Shown here: positions 45,573 through 53,859 of the stretch, piece by piece | Layout of the letters: each line of letters opens with the position of its first letter | Numbering within the stretch: the stretch's first letter is position 1 | From: Dyadobacter flavalbus | GTDB taxonomy: Bacteria > Bacteroidota > Bacteroidia > Cytophagales > Spirosomataceae | Assembly (NCBI RefSeq): GCF_006149045.1 | Contig: NZ_VBSN01000034.1 | Coordinates: 1-53,859 of the forward strand | Reading direction: 5' to 3' | Length of the DNA: 53,859 nucleotides | Translations under genes and position numbers: made by a program | Notes under the pieces: generated by a model | The model's database searches: none | The model's input: only the letters and a program-made list of their open reading frames with translations | Told to the model about the DNA's origin: nothing

Positions 45573-48500
45573 ATGATACGACTAATAAAACTGGCCCTTC
45601 AAAACCCGATCGCAATTATCGTTGCTTTCATCGGCATCGTGTTCTTTTCCTGGCTAACGATCCGGTCGATGAAAATTGATATTTTCCCGAAAATGGGTGT
45701 GCCGACGATCTATGTCGCCCAGCCTTATGGTGGCCTTTCGCCAGAGCAGGTGGAAGGGTTCGTTACTTCCTATTATGAATACCATTTCCTATATGTGACC
45801 GGTGTCAAGTTTGTGGAGTCCAGGTCTGTGCAGGGAGCATCGCTGATTAAGATCCAGTTTAATGAAGGCACGGACATGAGCCAGGCAATGGGGGAAGTGG
45901 TTGGTTACGTCAACCGTTCAAGAGCTTTCATGCCACCGGGCACCGTCCCGCCTTTCATTACCCGATTCGATGCGGGCAGCGTTCCGGTTGGACAGCTGGT
46001 GTTCCGGTCAGAAACCCGGTCGCTGGGCGAAATACAGGATCTGGCTTTATTTAAAGTGCGTCCCATGTTTTCAACTTTGCCGGGCGTATCAGCGCCGCCG
46101 CCATTTGGTGGCAACCAGAAAACAGTAATTATCAAGATCAACCCTGATAAACTAAGGAACTATAATTTTTCGCCAGATGAGATTGTACAGGCCCTGGCAA
46201 AGGCCAACAGTATTACCCCGGCAGGAAACATCCGGGTGGGCAACGAAACGCTGATCACCTCCCAGAATGCTGTGGTCGAAAATATTAAAGAACTTGAAAG
46301 CTTGCCACTCAAAATCGGAAGCGGCCCTTCGGTTTACATCCGCGACATTGCCAATGTAGAGCTGGGTGCTGATGTGACAACCGGATATGCCTTGATCAAT
46401 GGCAAGCGATCGGTCTATATCCCGGTAACCAAACGGGCCGATGCGTCCACGTGGGATGTGGTACAGAGGGTAAAAGCCGCACTGCCCGATATGCGTGCAG
46501 CAGTACCTGAGGATATCCAGGTAAGTTACGAGTTTGACCAATCGGGTTATGTAATCAACTCGATCAAAACGCTTATTACAGAAGGTGTGTTAGGCGCATT
46601 GCTCACCGGGCTAATGGTACTGCTTTTCCTGGGTGATGCCAGGGGCGCTTTTATCGTTGTGATCACCATCCCGCTCTCGCTGCTGTCGGCAGTAATTTGC
46701 CTGAACTTGTTTGGACAAACAATTAATACCATGACCCTTGGGGGGCTGGCCTTGGCCATTGGTATCCTGGTCGATGAAACGACGGTAACAATAGAAAACA
46801 TTCACCACCATCAGGAGATGGGCAAATCCAAAAGGCAGGCGATCCTGGACGCATGCCGGGAAATCGCACTGCCCAAGCTACTGATCCTGCTATGCATTCT
46901 GGCTGTTTTTGTACCAGCCTTTTTTATGACGGGCGTTCCAGGCTCGATGTTCTTGCCATTGTCGCTTGCTGTGGGTCTTGCCATGATAGCATCCTTTCTC
47001 TTGTCACAGACATTAGTCCCTGTTTTTGCCAACTGGCTGATGAAAGAACGGGATAACGTAAGGGATGACAAGCCCAGACGCTTTGAAAGGTTCAAAGAAT
47101 CGTATTCATCGAAAATTAGTGGCTGGATCACCTACAAGGCTTTTGTTGCACCCGCATTCGTTGTGGTTTCCGTGCTGCTGGTTATATTCTGTTTTTTTAC
47201 AATAGGAACAGAAGTATTTCCCAAATCCGATATGGGCCAAGCCCAGGTACGATTGAAGCTGCCCACGGGCACCCGGCTGGAAAGGACCGAGGAAGCAACG
47301 CAAGAATTGCTTTCCCTGGCCAACAAAATCACCGACAACCAGGTAGAGATCAGCTCAGCCTTTGTAGGAACGCAGCCTTCGAGCTACCCGGTGAACCTGA
47401 TCCATCTGTGGACGAGTGGCCCGCATGAGGCGGTCATCAAAATCAATCTCAAGGAAGGATCCGGGATTGCCATCGAAGCCTTCAAGGAAGAACTTAGAAA
47501 ATCAGTTTCGGAGCATATAAGGGGAGCATCAATCACCTTTGAACCTGGAAACCTGGCCGAACAGGTGATCAACCTGGGGTCAAATAATCCGGTCGAAATT
47601 GCTGTATTAGGTAAGAATCTCGCCCAGTCAAGCAAGATCGCTTCTGAACTGGAAGCGAATTTAAAAAAGGTTACTTTTTTAAGGGATGTGCAAATTGCCA
47701 CGCCATTGAATTATCCTGGTATGAAGATCAATATCGACCGGGTAAAGGCTGGGCAGCTAGGGCTGAGCGTTGACCAGATCAGTAAATCAACTGTGGCCGC
47801 GACTTCTTCCAGCCGTTTTACACAACCTAATTACTGGCTGGACAAAAGCTCAGGTACCGCTTATCAGGTCCAGGTTGAGTATCCGCAGTATACCATGAAC
47901 AGCCGCGACAAGCTGGAAATGGTGCCGGTTTCAGGCAACGTGGGCTCACCGGTCTACCTGCGCGATGTGGCTATGATCCAGAAAACCACTTCCCCCGGAG
48001 AATATGACCGTATCAATCAACAGCGGTTCATTACCATCACAGCCAACATTTTCGACCAGGATCTGGGATCGACTTTTAAAGAAGTTAATCATGCAATTGC
48101 CGCGCTCGGTGAGCTGCCCGCTGGAGTAAAGATCACATTAAGGGGACAGGCCGAGCTATTGAGCCAGACAATGAGCGAACTGCAATCGGGGCTATTAATT
48201 GCCATCGTAGTCATTTTCCTGATGCTGACTGTCAATTTTCAATCTTTCAAAATATCACTTACCATTCTGTCCATCGTGCCCGCAGTTGTTGCGGGCAGTG
48301 CCCTGTTGCTATTAATAACCGGTCAGACATTGAACATACAATCTTACATGGGTACCATTATGGCCGTGGGTGTAGCAGTAGCCAATGCCATTTTGTATAT
48401 CACCAACGCCGAGTTTAACCGGAGGACAGACTTTGGGTCAAACTTCTCCATACTAGCTGCCGGCAACCGGCTCCGGCCGATCCTTATGACAAGCCTGGCC

Positions 48501-48719
48501 ATGATTGCGGGAATGGTCCCCATGTCGCTTGGACTTGGCGAAGGCGGCGAACAAAGTGCGCCTCTTGGCATAGCAGTGATTGGCGGACTGATCTTCTCGA
48601 CAATCAGTACTTTGATTTTCTTACCCCTGATTTATGCCCTGATAAACGGAAGGGATCCATATAAAAACCCATCCCTGGATCCTGAATCGCCAACGGGATC
48701 CCAGAATCCAAACCTTTAA
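45573..48719 (+). CDS. RND efflux pump permease
   Basis: 1048 residues with twelve expected helices and two large periplasmic loops. The start IRLIKLALQNPIAIIV and IDIFPKMGVPTIYVAQPYGG are RND-like. The relay helix reads LAIGILVDETTVTIEN, with Asp then Glu where most AcrB-like pumps have two Asp, and EVFPKSDMGQAQVRLKLP begins the second loop. It is unlike the CusA pump of the copper island and belongs to the HAE/AcrB-like side. Substrate unknown. Confidence 0.9.
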   Translation: MIRLIKLALQNPIAIIVAFIGIVFFSWLTIRSMKIDIFPKMGVPTIYVAQPYGGLSPEQVEGFVTSYYEYHFLYVTGVKFVESRSVQGASLIKIQFNEGTDMSQAMGEVVGYVNRSRAFMPPGTVPPFITRFDAGSVPVGQLVFRSETRSLGEIQDLALFKVRPMFSTLPGVSAPPPFGGNQKTVIIKINPDKLRNYNFSPDEIVQALAKANSITPAGNIRVGNETLITSQNAVVENIKELESLPLKIGSGPSVYIRDIANVELGADVTTGYALINGKRSVYIPVTKRADASTWDVVQRVKAALPDMRAAVPEDIQVSYEFDQSGYVINSIKTLITEGVLGALLTGLMVLLFLGDARGAFIVVITIPLSLLSAVICLNLFGQTINTMTLGGLALAIGILVDETTVTIENIHHHQEMGKSKRQAILDACREIALPKLLILLCILAVFVPAFFMTGVPGSMFLPLSLAVGLAMIASFLLSQTLVPVFANWLMKERDNVRDDKPRRFERFKESYSSKISGWITYKAFVAPAFVVVSVLLVIFCFFTIGTEVFPKSDMGQAQVRLKLPTGTRLERTEEATQELLSLANKITDNQVEISSAFVGTQPSSYPVNLIHLWTSGPHEAVIKINLKEGSGIAIEAFKEELRKSVSEHIRGASITFEPGNLAEQVINLGSNNPVEIAVLGKNLAQSSKIASELEANLKKVTFLRDVQIATPLNYPGMKINIDRVKAGQLGLSVDQISKSTVAATSSSRFTQPNYWLDKSSGTAYQVQVEYPQYTMNSRDKLEMVPVSGNVGSPVYLRDVAMIQKTTSPGEYDRINQQRFITITANIFDQDLGSTFKEVNHAIAALGELPAGVKITLRGQAELLSQTMSELQSGLLIAIVVIFLMLTVNFQSFKISLTILSIVPAVVAGSALLLLITGQTLNIQSYMGTIMAVGVAVANAILYITNAEFNRRTDFGSNFSILAAGNRLRPILMTSLAMIAGMVPMSLGLGEGGEQSAPLGIAVIGGLIFSTISTLIFLPLIYALINGRDPYKNPSLDPESPTGSQNPNL

Positions 48720-48745
48720 AAACTAACGGCAAACGCTGTCAATAT

Positions 48746-49834
48746 ATGAGAAAGATCCCCGTACTAATGATTTTCAGTCTTGCAGTCTCACTGTTTTCAG
48801 CCTGTAAGAATAAACCCGAAAAGCAGCAGGAAACAAAACCCAAGCAAGACTCTACGGCTGCTTTTATCCTTAAAAAGGAAAGTTTCGACAAACAGGTTTC
48901 CTTCCCGGGAGAGTTGATCCCACTGGAACGGGTAGAAGTCACAGCCAAGGTAACCGGGTATGTTAAAAGCATTAAGGTGGACATAGGCGATCGTGTACAA
49001 AAAGGGCAGGTCCTGGTCACGCTTGATGCGCCGGAAATGATCACCAACTACGCACAGGTCAATGCCGACCTGGAATCGGCCAGATCGAAATTCCTAGGAA
49101 GCCAGGATGCTTACAAAAGGATTGTCCAGGCTGCTAAGGTAGAAGGCACGGTTTCGCAGGGTGAAATCGAGCGATTTAAAACACAAATGCTGGCAGACAG
49201 TGCCGCTTATGTATCCGTCCAATCCAGGTTAAACGCCGCAGGGCAATTGAATGATTATTTGACCATACGCGCACCTTATTCCGGCACTGTTACACAGCGT
49301 AATGTTGATCCTGGAACGCTGGTTGGACCCGCAAATGCCAAGCCGATGCTGCTCATTGAAAATAACAGCTCACTTCGTTTACGGCTACCCATTCCCGAAG
49401 CTTACTCAGCAGCTAGTCCTGAAAATGCATCGGTGAGTTTTTCCGTCGATGCGTATCCCGGTAGGCTGTTTGAGGCAAAGTTATCACGGAAATCAGGCGC
49501 ATTGAATTTGGCAAATCGAACCGAAACCTGGGAATTCCTATATCCAAACAAAGGGAATCAGCTAAAATCGGGGATGTTTGCCAACGCGAATATTAAATTT
49601 AGCAGACCTGCACCCACTTTTTTCGTTCCCACATCGGCAGTGGTCACCAATCTGGAAAGACGGTTTGTGATCCAGGTGAAAGACGGTAAGACTCAGTGGA
49701 CTGATGTACGTACTGGGATCAATGTAAACGACCAGATGGAAGTGTTCGGAGAATTAGCGGAAGGAGATACCCTTATTTCAAGAGGAACTGACGAGATTAA
49801 AGAAGGTACAGTTTTGACTATGAAAATTAAGTAG
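48746..49834 (+). CDS. RND adaptor (membrane-fusion) lipoprotein
   Basis: 362 residues with a lipobox (LFSACKNK). Lipoyl halves are seen at GYVKSIKVDIGDRVQKGQVL and APYSGTVTQRNVDPGTLVG around a coiled hairpin; a beta-barrel part follows. No metal-binding domain is present, unlike the CusB proteins of the copper island. With TolC and RND it makes a tripartite pump. It is the last gene before the right transposon end. Confidence 0.9.
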   Translation: MRKIPVLMIFSLAVSLFSACKNKPEKQQETKPKQDSTAAFILKKESFDKQVSFPGELIPLERVEVTAKVTGYVKSIKVDIGDRVQKGQVLVTLDAPEMITNYAQVNADLESARSKFLGSQDAYKRIVQAAKVEGTVSQGEIERFKTQMLADSAAYVSVQSRLNAAGQLNDYLTIRAPYSGTVTQRNVDPGTLVGPANAKPMLLIENNSSLRLRLPIPEAYSAASPENASVSFSVDAYPGRLFEAKLSRKSGALNLANRTETWEFLYPNKGNQLKSGMFANANIKFSRPAPTFFVPTSAVVTNLERRFVIQVKDGKTQWTDVRTGINVNDQMEVFGELAEGDTLISRGTDEIKEGTVLTMKIK

Positions 49835-50081
49835 TATAACCATTTAATTCATCTGAAGATGCAAGGCGGACTTTTGATTCTAACTTTAATTTAAACCTGA
49901 ATATATGATGAAAGATGCAGGCAAATTGCAAGCAGAACGTTGTATTTATTTTCGTAAGTAAAGTTCAATACTGTATATGATCGTCATATAGCATTTCGGA
50001 CAGCAGATCCTCTTGATCAGCATCAGAGTGAGCTTAGAATTGAGTATACCGAATTATCCAGGGAGAAAAAACCTACACATA

Positions 50082-50119
50082 AATCGTGACGGTTTTTCTC
50101 CCTTTCTTTGGTTTACCCC
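50082..50119 (-). repeat. Right terminal inverted repeat (IRR)
   Basis: On the minus strand it starts GGGGTAAACC and ends CCGTCACGATT. It differs from the left end at positions 10 and 37 only. The last transposon gene stops about 250 bp before it; that gap has no clear frame. Confidence 0.9.
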
Positions 50120-50125
50120 TTTTAG
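50120..50125 (+). repeat. Target-site duplication, right copy
   Basis: TTTTAG directly outside the right end, the same as 34076-34081. Confidence 0.85.
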
Positions 50126-50126
50126 G

Positions 50127-50465
50127 GATGTTGCAAAATTTTTTAATCCTGATAATCTGGACGCCATAGAATCTATGAAGATAAAAAACATCCTTAAGAC
50201 ACTTGAAGGTAAACCTAACATCCAGTGGTACGAAAACTTGTATAGCTTTTATTCTAAGTATGACCATTTTAGCCTGATACCTTATATCGTTCAGAAGTCT
50301 CCCGTGGAGAAAATGGAAATGATTCTCCTTGCCACTCATATGATCAAGCATTCACTTTGCGCCCTTTTGACGATGAGAAACGAAAATCATTCGGAAAAAT
50401 TTCAAGAAATTCTGGGTGTAAAGAATGTATCAGAAGACGGTAAAAATTTCAGCTTTGTATATTAA
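50127..50465 (+). pseudogene. 3' part of the gene split by the transposon
   Basis: 112 codons beginning DVAKFFNPDNLDAIESM and ending KNFSFVY. The open frame reaches back into the transposon end but the native part starts here. It joins in frame with 33456-34082. The part is largely helical with no recognised domain. Confidence 0.85.
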
Positions 50466-50655
50466 TATTCAATTTCCTTAGATGTCTCATCATTTGGAGC
50501 TAGGAGGGTCAGTCCAAACAGTAGTCGTCCTCGAATGTAAAGCCTTCGCTGATTAGTTCCCGGCCTGCATATTGATAAAGAAGGTCTTTTGCTGATAGCA
50601 CCAGATTGCCGTGCAGCTGCGAGAGCTGTCAGCATTGGCTTATCCATTGGCATTG

Positions 50656-50814
50656 TCAGGACGTCCCTATGAACTCAAACGACACATCACCAGTAACCCA
50701 CCCATAGTGCCAATCCTTGTCACTGCTGTTCTCGCTACTATAACAGGTCTTCCAATGAAGTATACTAGGATTTTGTAGCTCTTTCCATAGATTTGTAGAA
50801 ACCGCCAATATCAT
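50656..50814 (-). CDS. Possible 52-residue small protein or gene remnant
   Basis: From MILAVSTNLWKELQNP to WVTGDVSFEFIGTS, read divergently from the DUF6934-like gene that begins at 50818. Composition is protein-like (aromatic-rich), but there is no homology I can name. Further left, frames with protein-like runs (LLYQYAGRELISEGF) are interrupted by stops, so the whole 50466-50814 stretch may be decayed coding DNA. Confidence 0.3.
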   Translation of the reverse strand: MILAVSTNLWKELQNPSILHWKTCYSSENSSDKDWHYGWVTGDVSFEFIGTS

Positions 50815-50817
50815 TTT

Positions 50818-51318
50818 ATGAATTTTGAGAGTTACGATACACAGTATAAAGATTACAATGCGTTTCAGTTTTATAGCGAGGGTGATAAAACTTATAATAT
50901 GCTAATGGCTCTCCAGCCACTTCGTAGACCGAGATCCTATAATCTTGCGTTTGGTGTATGGGACGAGAAAACTAACAAGATTGATGACAAAATTGAATTA
51001 AAAAATGGTGATTCAGATAAGATTTTGGCTACGGTTGCGCAGAAAACCTTAGAGTTTTTACAAAAATATCCTGACAGCAATATCTTTGCAACAGGATCTG
51101 CAGAACCAGGGGAGTTACGTGTAAGAACTAGAAGATATCAAATTGGGATCAATAACAATTACGAATTTCTATCAGAAAAGCATAATATATACGCTCTCAT
51201 TGCCGACAAAGATGAAAAGGGTAACTTCTATGGAAATTGGCCAGCTTGGGAAGGAAGATGGGAACCTTTTCAAAAGGGCACTAATTATGACGGTTTTTTG
51301 TTAAATTTGAAAAGATGA
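50818..51318 (+). CDS. DUF6934-like protein
   Basis: 166 residues, no signal peptide. The middle mark NIFATGSAEPGELRVRTRRY followed by QIGINNNYE recalls the 'ATGST-x-x-RTRLY-x-x-GI' core of DUF6934, which is frequent on Bacteroidota accessory DNA. It overlaps the next gene by 4 bp (ATGA), as toxin-antitoxin pairs often do; a toxin role is possible but unproven. Confidence 0.65.
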   Translation: MNFESYDTQYKDYNAFQFYSEGDKTYNMLMALQPLRRPRSYNLAFGVWDEKTNKIDDKIELKNGDSDKILATVAQKTLEFLQKYPDSNIFATGSAEPGELRVRTRRYQIGINNNYEFLSEKHNIYALIADKDEKGNFYGNWPAWEGRWEPFQKGTNYDGFLLNLKR

Positions 51319-51350
51319 TTATATTGAGTTCCAAGTTGACAGGTAATCAT

Positions 51351-51653
51351 ATGGCTAATACAACAATAGAAAAGGCAAAAGAGAAAAAAAACAACCCCTC
51401 ACAATTTGAGGTTGGGAAAGCATATTATCTTAGTCCAATAACCAAACCAACTTTTTTTGAAGTTGGTAAGATTTCTTTTTATGTTCATGAAGAAGAGCCT
51501 GTTATCAAACGTGCAAAAAGAGGATCTAAGAATCCTAACAAAGCGTATGTCGCAGGTAATCCATTCGTGATGCCAGATACATTTTTGCGTAGGGCGGAAG
51601 AAATGAGCGAGCTTTTGGAGAAAATACCTGTTCCAGAAGAATTTCTGCGTTAA
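51351..51653 (+). CDS. Small protein paired with the DUF6934-like gene
   Basis: Two starts are possible: 51315, overlapping the DUF6934-like stop by ATGA, or 51351 (MANTTIEKAK), preferred for its sequence. About 100 residues. It is rich in Lys, Glu and Pro with no known domain. The close pairing suggests a shared role, perhaps antitoxin or partner. Confidence 0.6.
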   Translation: MANTTIEKAKEKKNNPSQFEVGKAYYLSPITKPTFFEVGKISFYVHEEEPVIKRAKRGSKNPNKAYVAGNPFVMPDTFLRRAEEMSELLEKIPVPEEFLR

Positions 51654-51665
51654 CATTAATATTGC

Positions 51666-52490
51666 TTAGATGCCGCTAGCGGTAATTTCTGAAAAGTGCA
51701 TTCTAAATTTCAAAGGATCAAAATCTGTCTTAAACAGCTTAATTTCTTTCCGGAATGCAAATTCTTTTAAGGTTTGTCTGTGTTCTGTCTTAATTCTGCT
51801 GCCCAGATATATAGCGGTTGGCTGTGGGATTTGCATATGCCCGGCTTTCGGCATAATAACTGGTGCAGTGATTAATCTCCATTCTTTTTCATAGCTCCAT
51901 TCATCGGATTTGTAGAGTGAACATAGCATCAAAGACAGCGGGTGTATGTTTGTTTCGTTTATGTACGGGTTTACATCGAATAGCGTTTCTGAATAAATCA
52001 TTGGGTACAAGAACCATTTTGGAGGCAGCGTTGTACTCACAAGGCTTGTGAGATCGTATTCGACACAGATCCCTTTGTGTTCATCTGCATAGTGTGACCA
52101 CATCAAAATCGAATTATTAAGCTCACTAAAACAGCAAACCCTTAAAGCTCTCCGGATCTGTTTTAGGTCGTCTTGATGTTTGGCCATTTCGAAAATTTCC
52201 TTAGCTGTATTGATCGCACTAAGCTGTTTCGATGTGATGTCCATTTCTTCTTCCCATCCGGATTTCATGGTTTCGGATATCAACGAAGTGGCTGAGTCGT
52301 AAGGGTCGTTGAAAGAAGATGGATCAGAAAGCCAAACCGCCCCTTTTTCCAATGTGTCAAAGGTATTGTCGGATATTGAAAAATGTTTGTATAATTTCTT
52401 TGGGATGTTTGATGCCGTTGTTTTTTGAGCTTGCACAAGATCATTTCCTTGCAATGCTTCAATCAGTTCTTGCTTCCAGCTGTTTGCCAT
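51666..52490 (-). CDS. DUF2971 domain protein
   Basis: 274 residues, cytoplasmic. LYKHFSISDNTFDTLEKGAV, WLSDPSSFNDPYDS, RVCCFSELNNSILMWSHYAD and EWRLI are the DUF2971 marks. Some members occur beside abortive-infection genes. The catalytic role is unknown. It converges on the small gene at 51351-51653. Confidence 0.85.
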   Translation of the reverse strand: MANSWKQELIEALQGNDLVQAQKTTASNIPKKLYKHFSISDNTFDTLEKGAVWLSDPSSFNDPYDSATSLISETMKSGWEEEMDITSKQLSAINTAKEIFEMAKHQDDLKQIRRALRVCCFSELNNSILMWSHYADEHKGICVEYDLTSLVSTTLPPKWFLYPMIYSETLFDVNPYINETNIHPLSLMLCSLYKSDEWSYEKEWRLITAPVIMPKAGHMQIPQPTAIYLGSRIKTEHRQTLKEFAFRKEIKLFKTDFDPLKFRMHFSEITASGI

Positions 52491-52745
52491 TAGGGTTCAA
52501 TCTAAAATGTCCTGTAAATGTCGGGAACTTTCCTGGATACATTTATATAAGATTTGGTGACTGAGACCTATACACTCGCTCAGATAGAGCTATTATAACA
52601 GCCTATGTTTTCTCAAGATGAGATAGATTTCTAATTGCCAGAATACCGATAGATAAGAAAGTGAATCAATTCTGTTAAAAACTAGAAGTAAGTCTTAACT
52701 AGCGAAATAATATCTATCCAAAATACCAATCGTAAAATTTGTATT

Positions 52746-53561
52746 ATGAGTAAATTTAAGATAATAGTCGTTCGCCCTCTTACTGACTTTGATACGTTGG
52801 GTCTTCAGGTCGCTAATATTAAAGAATGGGACCTAACGAAAAAAAATATTACTCCGCAACAAATACAGGATATTCTGCAAATTGCAGCTAGGGAGGTTGA
52901 AAAGGCAGGTGGAATAATGGCGACTTCCATGGGAGGTGGGCGCTTTGTAAACACTAGTTTTAAGGCTTCGGCGAACAAGAGAATGTTCATCAATTTCCCT
53001 GAACCGAATCCGATCTGCATCTACTATAAGTCCGCTAATGACCACCTAGATAAATCTTTACCTTTTCGTGATCAAGTTCTAAATATGGACGGCTTTCCAT
53101 CGGCTCAGCAAAAGTTTGACGCCTTTGTCGACTACTTTCAGGAAACATCTGAAGGAGTAACCCTTTTGAGTAAAACTATTGAGGGCTTTCTAAATCAGCA
53201 AATTCCCGATGATACAGAACTGGAAATTGATGGTAAAAAGGGGAAAGCTAGATTAGAATGGTTACCTATTGGTACAAAATTAAGAGAGCTTATGATCCAA
53301 TTGAAGGATATAGACTTTTACAAAACTAATCAAATTGAATATTACAAAATAACAGAAATGATTGCGTTACGTGACGATCTTGTTCATTTAAAAACGACGG
53401 TAAAGTCCAATTTTACAGTATATCAGGAACTATTTAAGAGGCTGGTCGATTTTGACCACGTTGGCTGTTCCAACAGCGTTTTTACATTCGTGAATAAAAT
53501 AGCGCCTGGTTACTTTGTTGAAAAAGGCAACGATGCCCATCAAATCGCAAAACTAGAATAA
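52746..53561 (+). CDS. Unknown protein with HEPN-like RxxxxH motif
   Basis: 271 residues, soluble, not recognised. The N-terminus is alpha/beta (KIIVVRPLTD); the C-terminal half is helical and contains EMIALRDDLVHLKTT, which has the R-x4-H spacing of HEPN ribonucleases. With DUF2971 and DUF6934-like neighbours it may belong to a defence or toxin cluster; this is inference. Confidence 0.55.
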   Translation: MSKFKIIVVRPLTDFDTLGLQVANIKEWDLTKKNITPQQIQDILQIAAREVEKAGGIMATSMGGGRFVNTSFKASANKRMFINFPEPNPICIYYKSANDHLDKSLPFRDQVLNMDGFPSAQQKFDAFVDYFQETSEGVTLLSKTIEGFLNQQIPDDTELEIDGKKGKARLEWLPIGTKLRELMIQLKDIDFYKTNQIEYYKITEMIALRDDLVHLKTTVKSNFTVYQELFKRLVDFDHVGCSNSVFTFVNKIAPGYFVEKGNDAHQIAKLE

Positions 53562-53696
53562 TTTTTTAGATTGAAATCCATCTCAGATTTGTACATTTTT
53601 TTGGTATCTTTTTGATCAAAAAAAATTGAGACGTACATTATAAGTATGCATCCAAAGCATGTGACTTAAGGTGGACACTCTGCGTCAAATGCTGAA

Positions 53697-53789
53697 ATGG
53701 AGAATAATGGAAAGCCAGCGACTAATAGTCTTGAGACTGTAAACCAAACTGTGTCATCTCTTAATTTGATTAAGGGAAAAAATAAGTAA
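53697..53789 (+). pseudogene. Possible gene start cut by an insertion sequence
   Basis: A frame opens MENNGKPATNSL and at 53733 enters the presumed insertion-sequence end, where it runs to a stop. It might be the 5' tip of a gene broken by that element. Evidence is thin. Confidence 0.25.
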
Positions 53790-53859
53790 ATTAGTTTAAC
53801 TTAAAGACACAATGAAGACAAACGAATCCTTCGATTTCGAACGCTTCAAGGAAGAAGCA
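53733..53859 (+). mobile_element. Left end of an IS256-family insertion sequence (partial)
   Basis: GAGACTGTAAACCAAACTG followed by TGTCATCTC resembles IS256-type terminal repeats, which usually contain a TGTGT core. The transposase start lies 79 bp inside. The rest is outside the window, so the other end and the duplication cannot be checked. Confidence 0.55.
53812..53859 (+). CDS. IS256-family transposase, first 16 codons
   Basis: MKTNESFDFERFKEEA, then the window ends. The FDFExFKxEA pattern is the usual beginning of IS256-family transposases in this phylum. Called from a short stretch only. Confidence 0.55.
   Translation, partial: MKTNESFDFERFKEEA

Larger units (their letters stand above)
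34082..50119. mobile_element. Tn3-family transposon carrying arsenic and efflux cargo
   Basis: A 16,038-bp unit bounded by 38-bp inverted repeats that match at 36 of 38 positions, flanked by a TTTTAG direct repeat. It encodes its own serine resolvase and Tn3-type transposase around a candidate res region. Left cargo is a six-gene ars operon; right cargo is araC, doxX, TSUP, tolC, RND pump and adaptor. It is inserted in a gene that rejoins in frame without it. All parts needed for replicative transposition and resolution are present, so it may still be active. Confidence 0.92.

Noticed and set aside
1..53859. tRNA, rRNA, riboswitch or replication origin
   Set aside because: No cloverleaf, rRNA-like stretch, iteron set or known riboswitch pattern was recognised by eye; a covariance-model search would be needed to exclude small RNAs.

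Overview
The window is accessory DNA from a member of the Bacteroidota, most likely Sphingobacteriaceae or a related Cytophagales group; that placement is a judgement from protein style. Signs are promoters of the TTG/TAnnTTTG type, weak or absent Shine-Dalgarno sequences, and families common in that phylum (HYC_CC_PP, DUF6799, DUF6876, DUF6428, DUF6934, 5-fold beta-flower proteins). No rRNA, tRNA or CRISPR array was seen.

Region 1 (about 88-26258) is a copper/silver handling island. Almost every gene to 24548 lies on the minus strand, so transcription runs from right to left. In that order it encodes an HYC_CC_PP protein, a YncE-like propeller lipoprotein, a beta-flower protein with a metal-binding tail, a DUF2231-like membrane protein, a CusA-type RND pump split into two reading frames, a TolC-type channel, two tandem CusB-type adaptors, a DUF3347 lipoprotein, and a multicopper oxidase with Met-rich repeats and a C-terminal outer-membrane-like domain. 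Then come a CPH-type P1B ATPase, a 59-residue small protein, a CPC-type copper ATPase, a CopZ-like chaperone, a DUF305 lipoprotein, a Cys-rich copper-storage protein, a second beta-flower protein and a Met-rich repeat lipoprotein. It ends with three genes that look like a transmembrane electron chain: an NAD(P)H/FAD/[2Fe-2S] reductase, a four-histidine b-type membrane protein and a six-heme cytochrome c. Together they cover cytosolic buffering, export to periplasm, periplasmic oxidation, efflux across the outer membrane and possibly redox chemistry. No intact regulator is visible here; the only one is a decayed response-regulator pseudogene near 28.2-28.7 kb.

Region 2 (about 26.3-34.1 kb) is a scrapyard and small-gene zone. 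It has a nuclease-like gene, decayed copies of a sialidase-like gene and a response regulator, a frameshifted DUF6876 gene, an SRAP protease gene with a small partner, DUF3606, a broken and truncated LigD phosphoesterase gene ending at a 53-bp palindrome, and a MarR/gamma-glutamylcyclotransferase operon with a clear operator.

Region 3 (34082-50119) is a complete Tn3-family transposon of about 16.0 kb. Its 38-bp terminal inverted repeats match at 36 of 38 positions and it is flanked by the duplicated target TTTTAG. It carries an arsenic operon (arsR, DUF6428, arsN-like, arsC, acr3, metallophosphoesterase), tnpR and tnpA with a candidate res region, and a second cargo of araC, doxX, TSUP, tolC, RND pump and adaptor. 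It sits inside a gene whose two halves (33456-34082 and 50127-50465) rejoin in frame when the element is removed.

Region 4 (50.1-53.9 kb) holds the 3' half of that gene, a DUF6934-like gene with a small overlapping partner, a DUF2971 gene, an unknown gene with an HEPN-like RxxxxH motif, and the first 16 codons of an IS256-family transposase that runs off the window.
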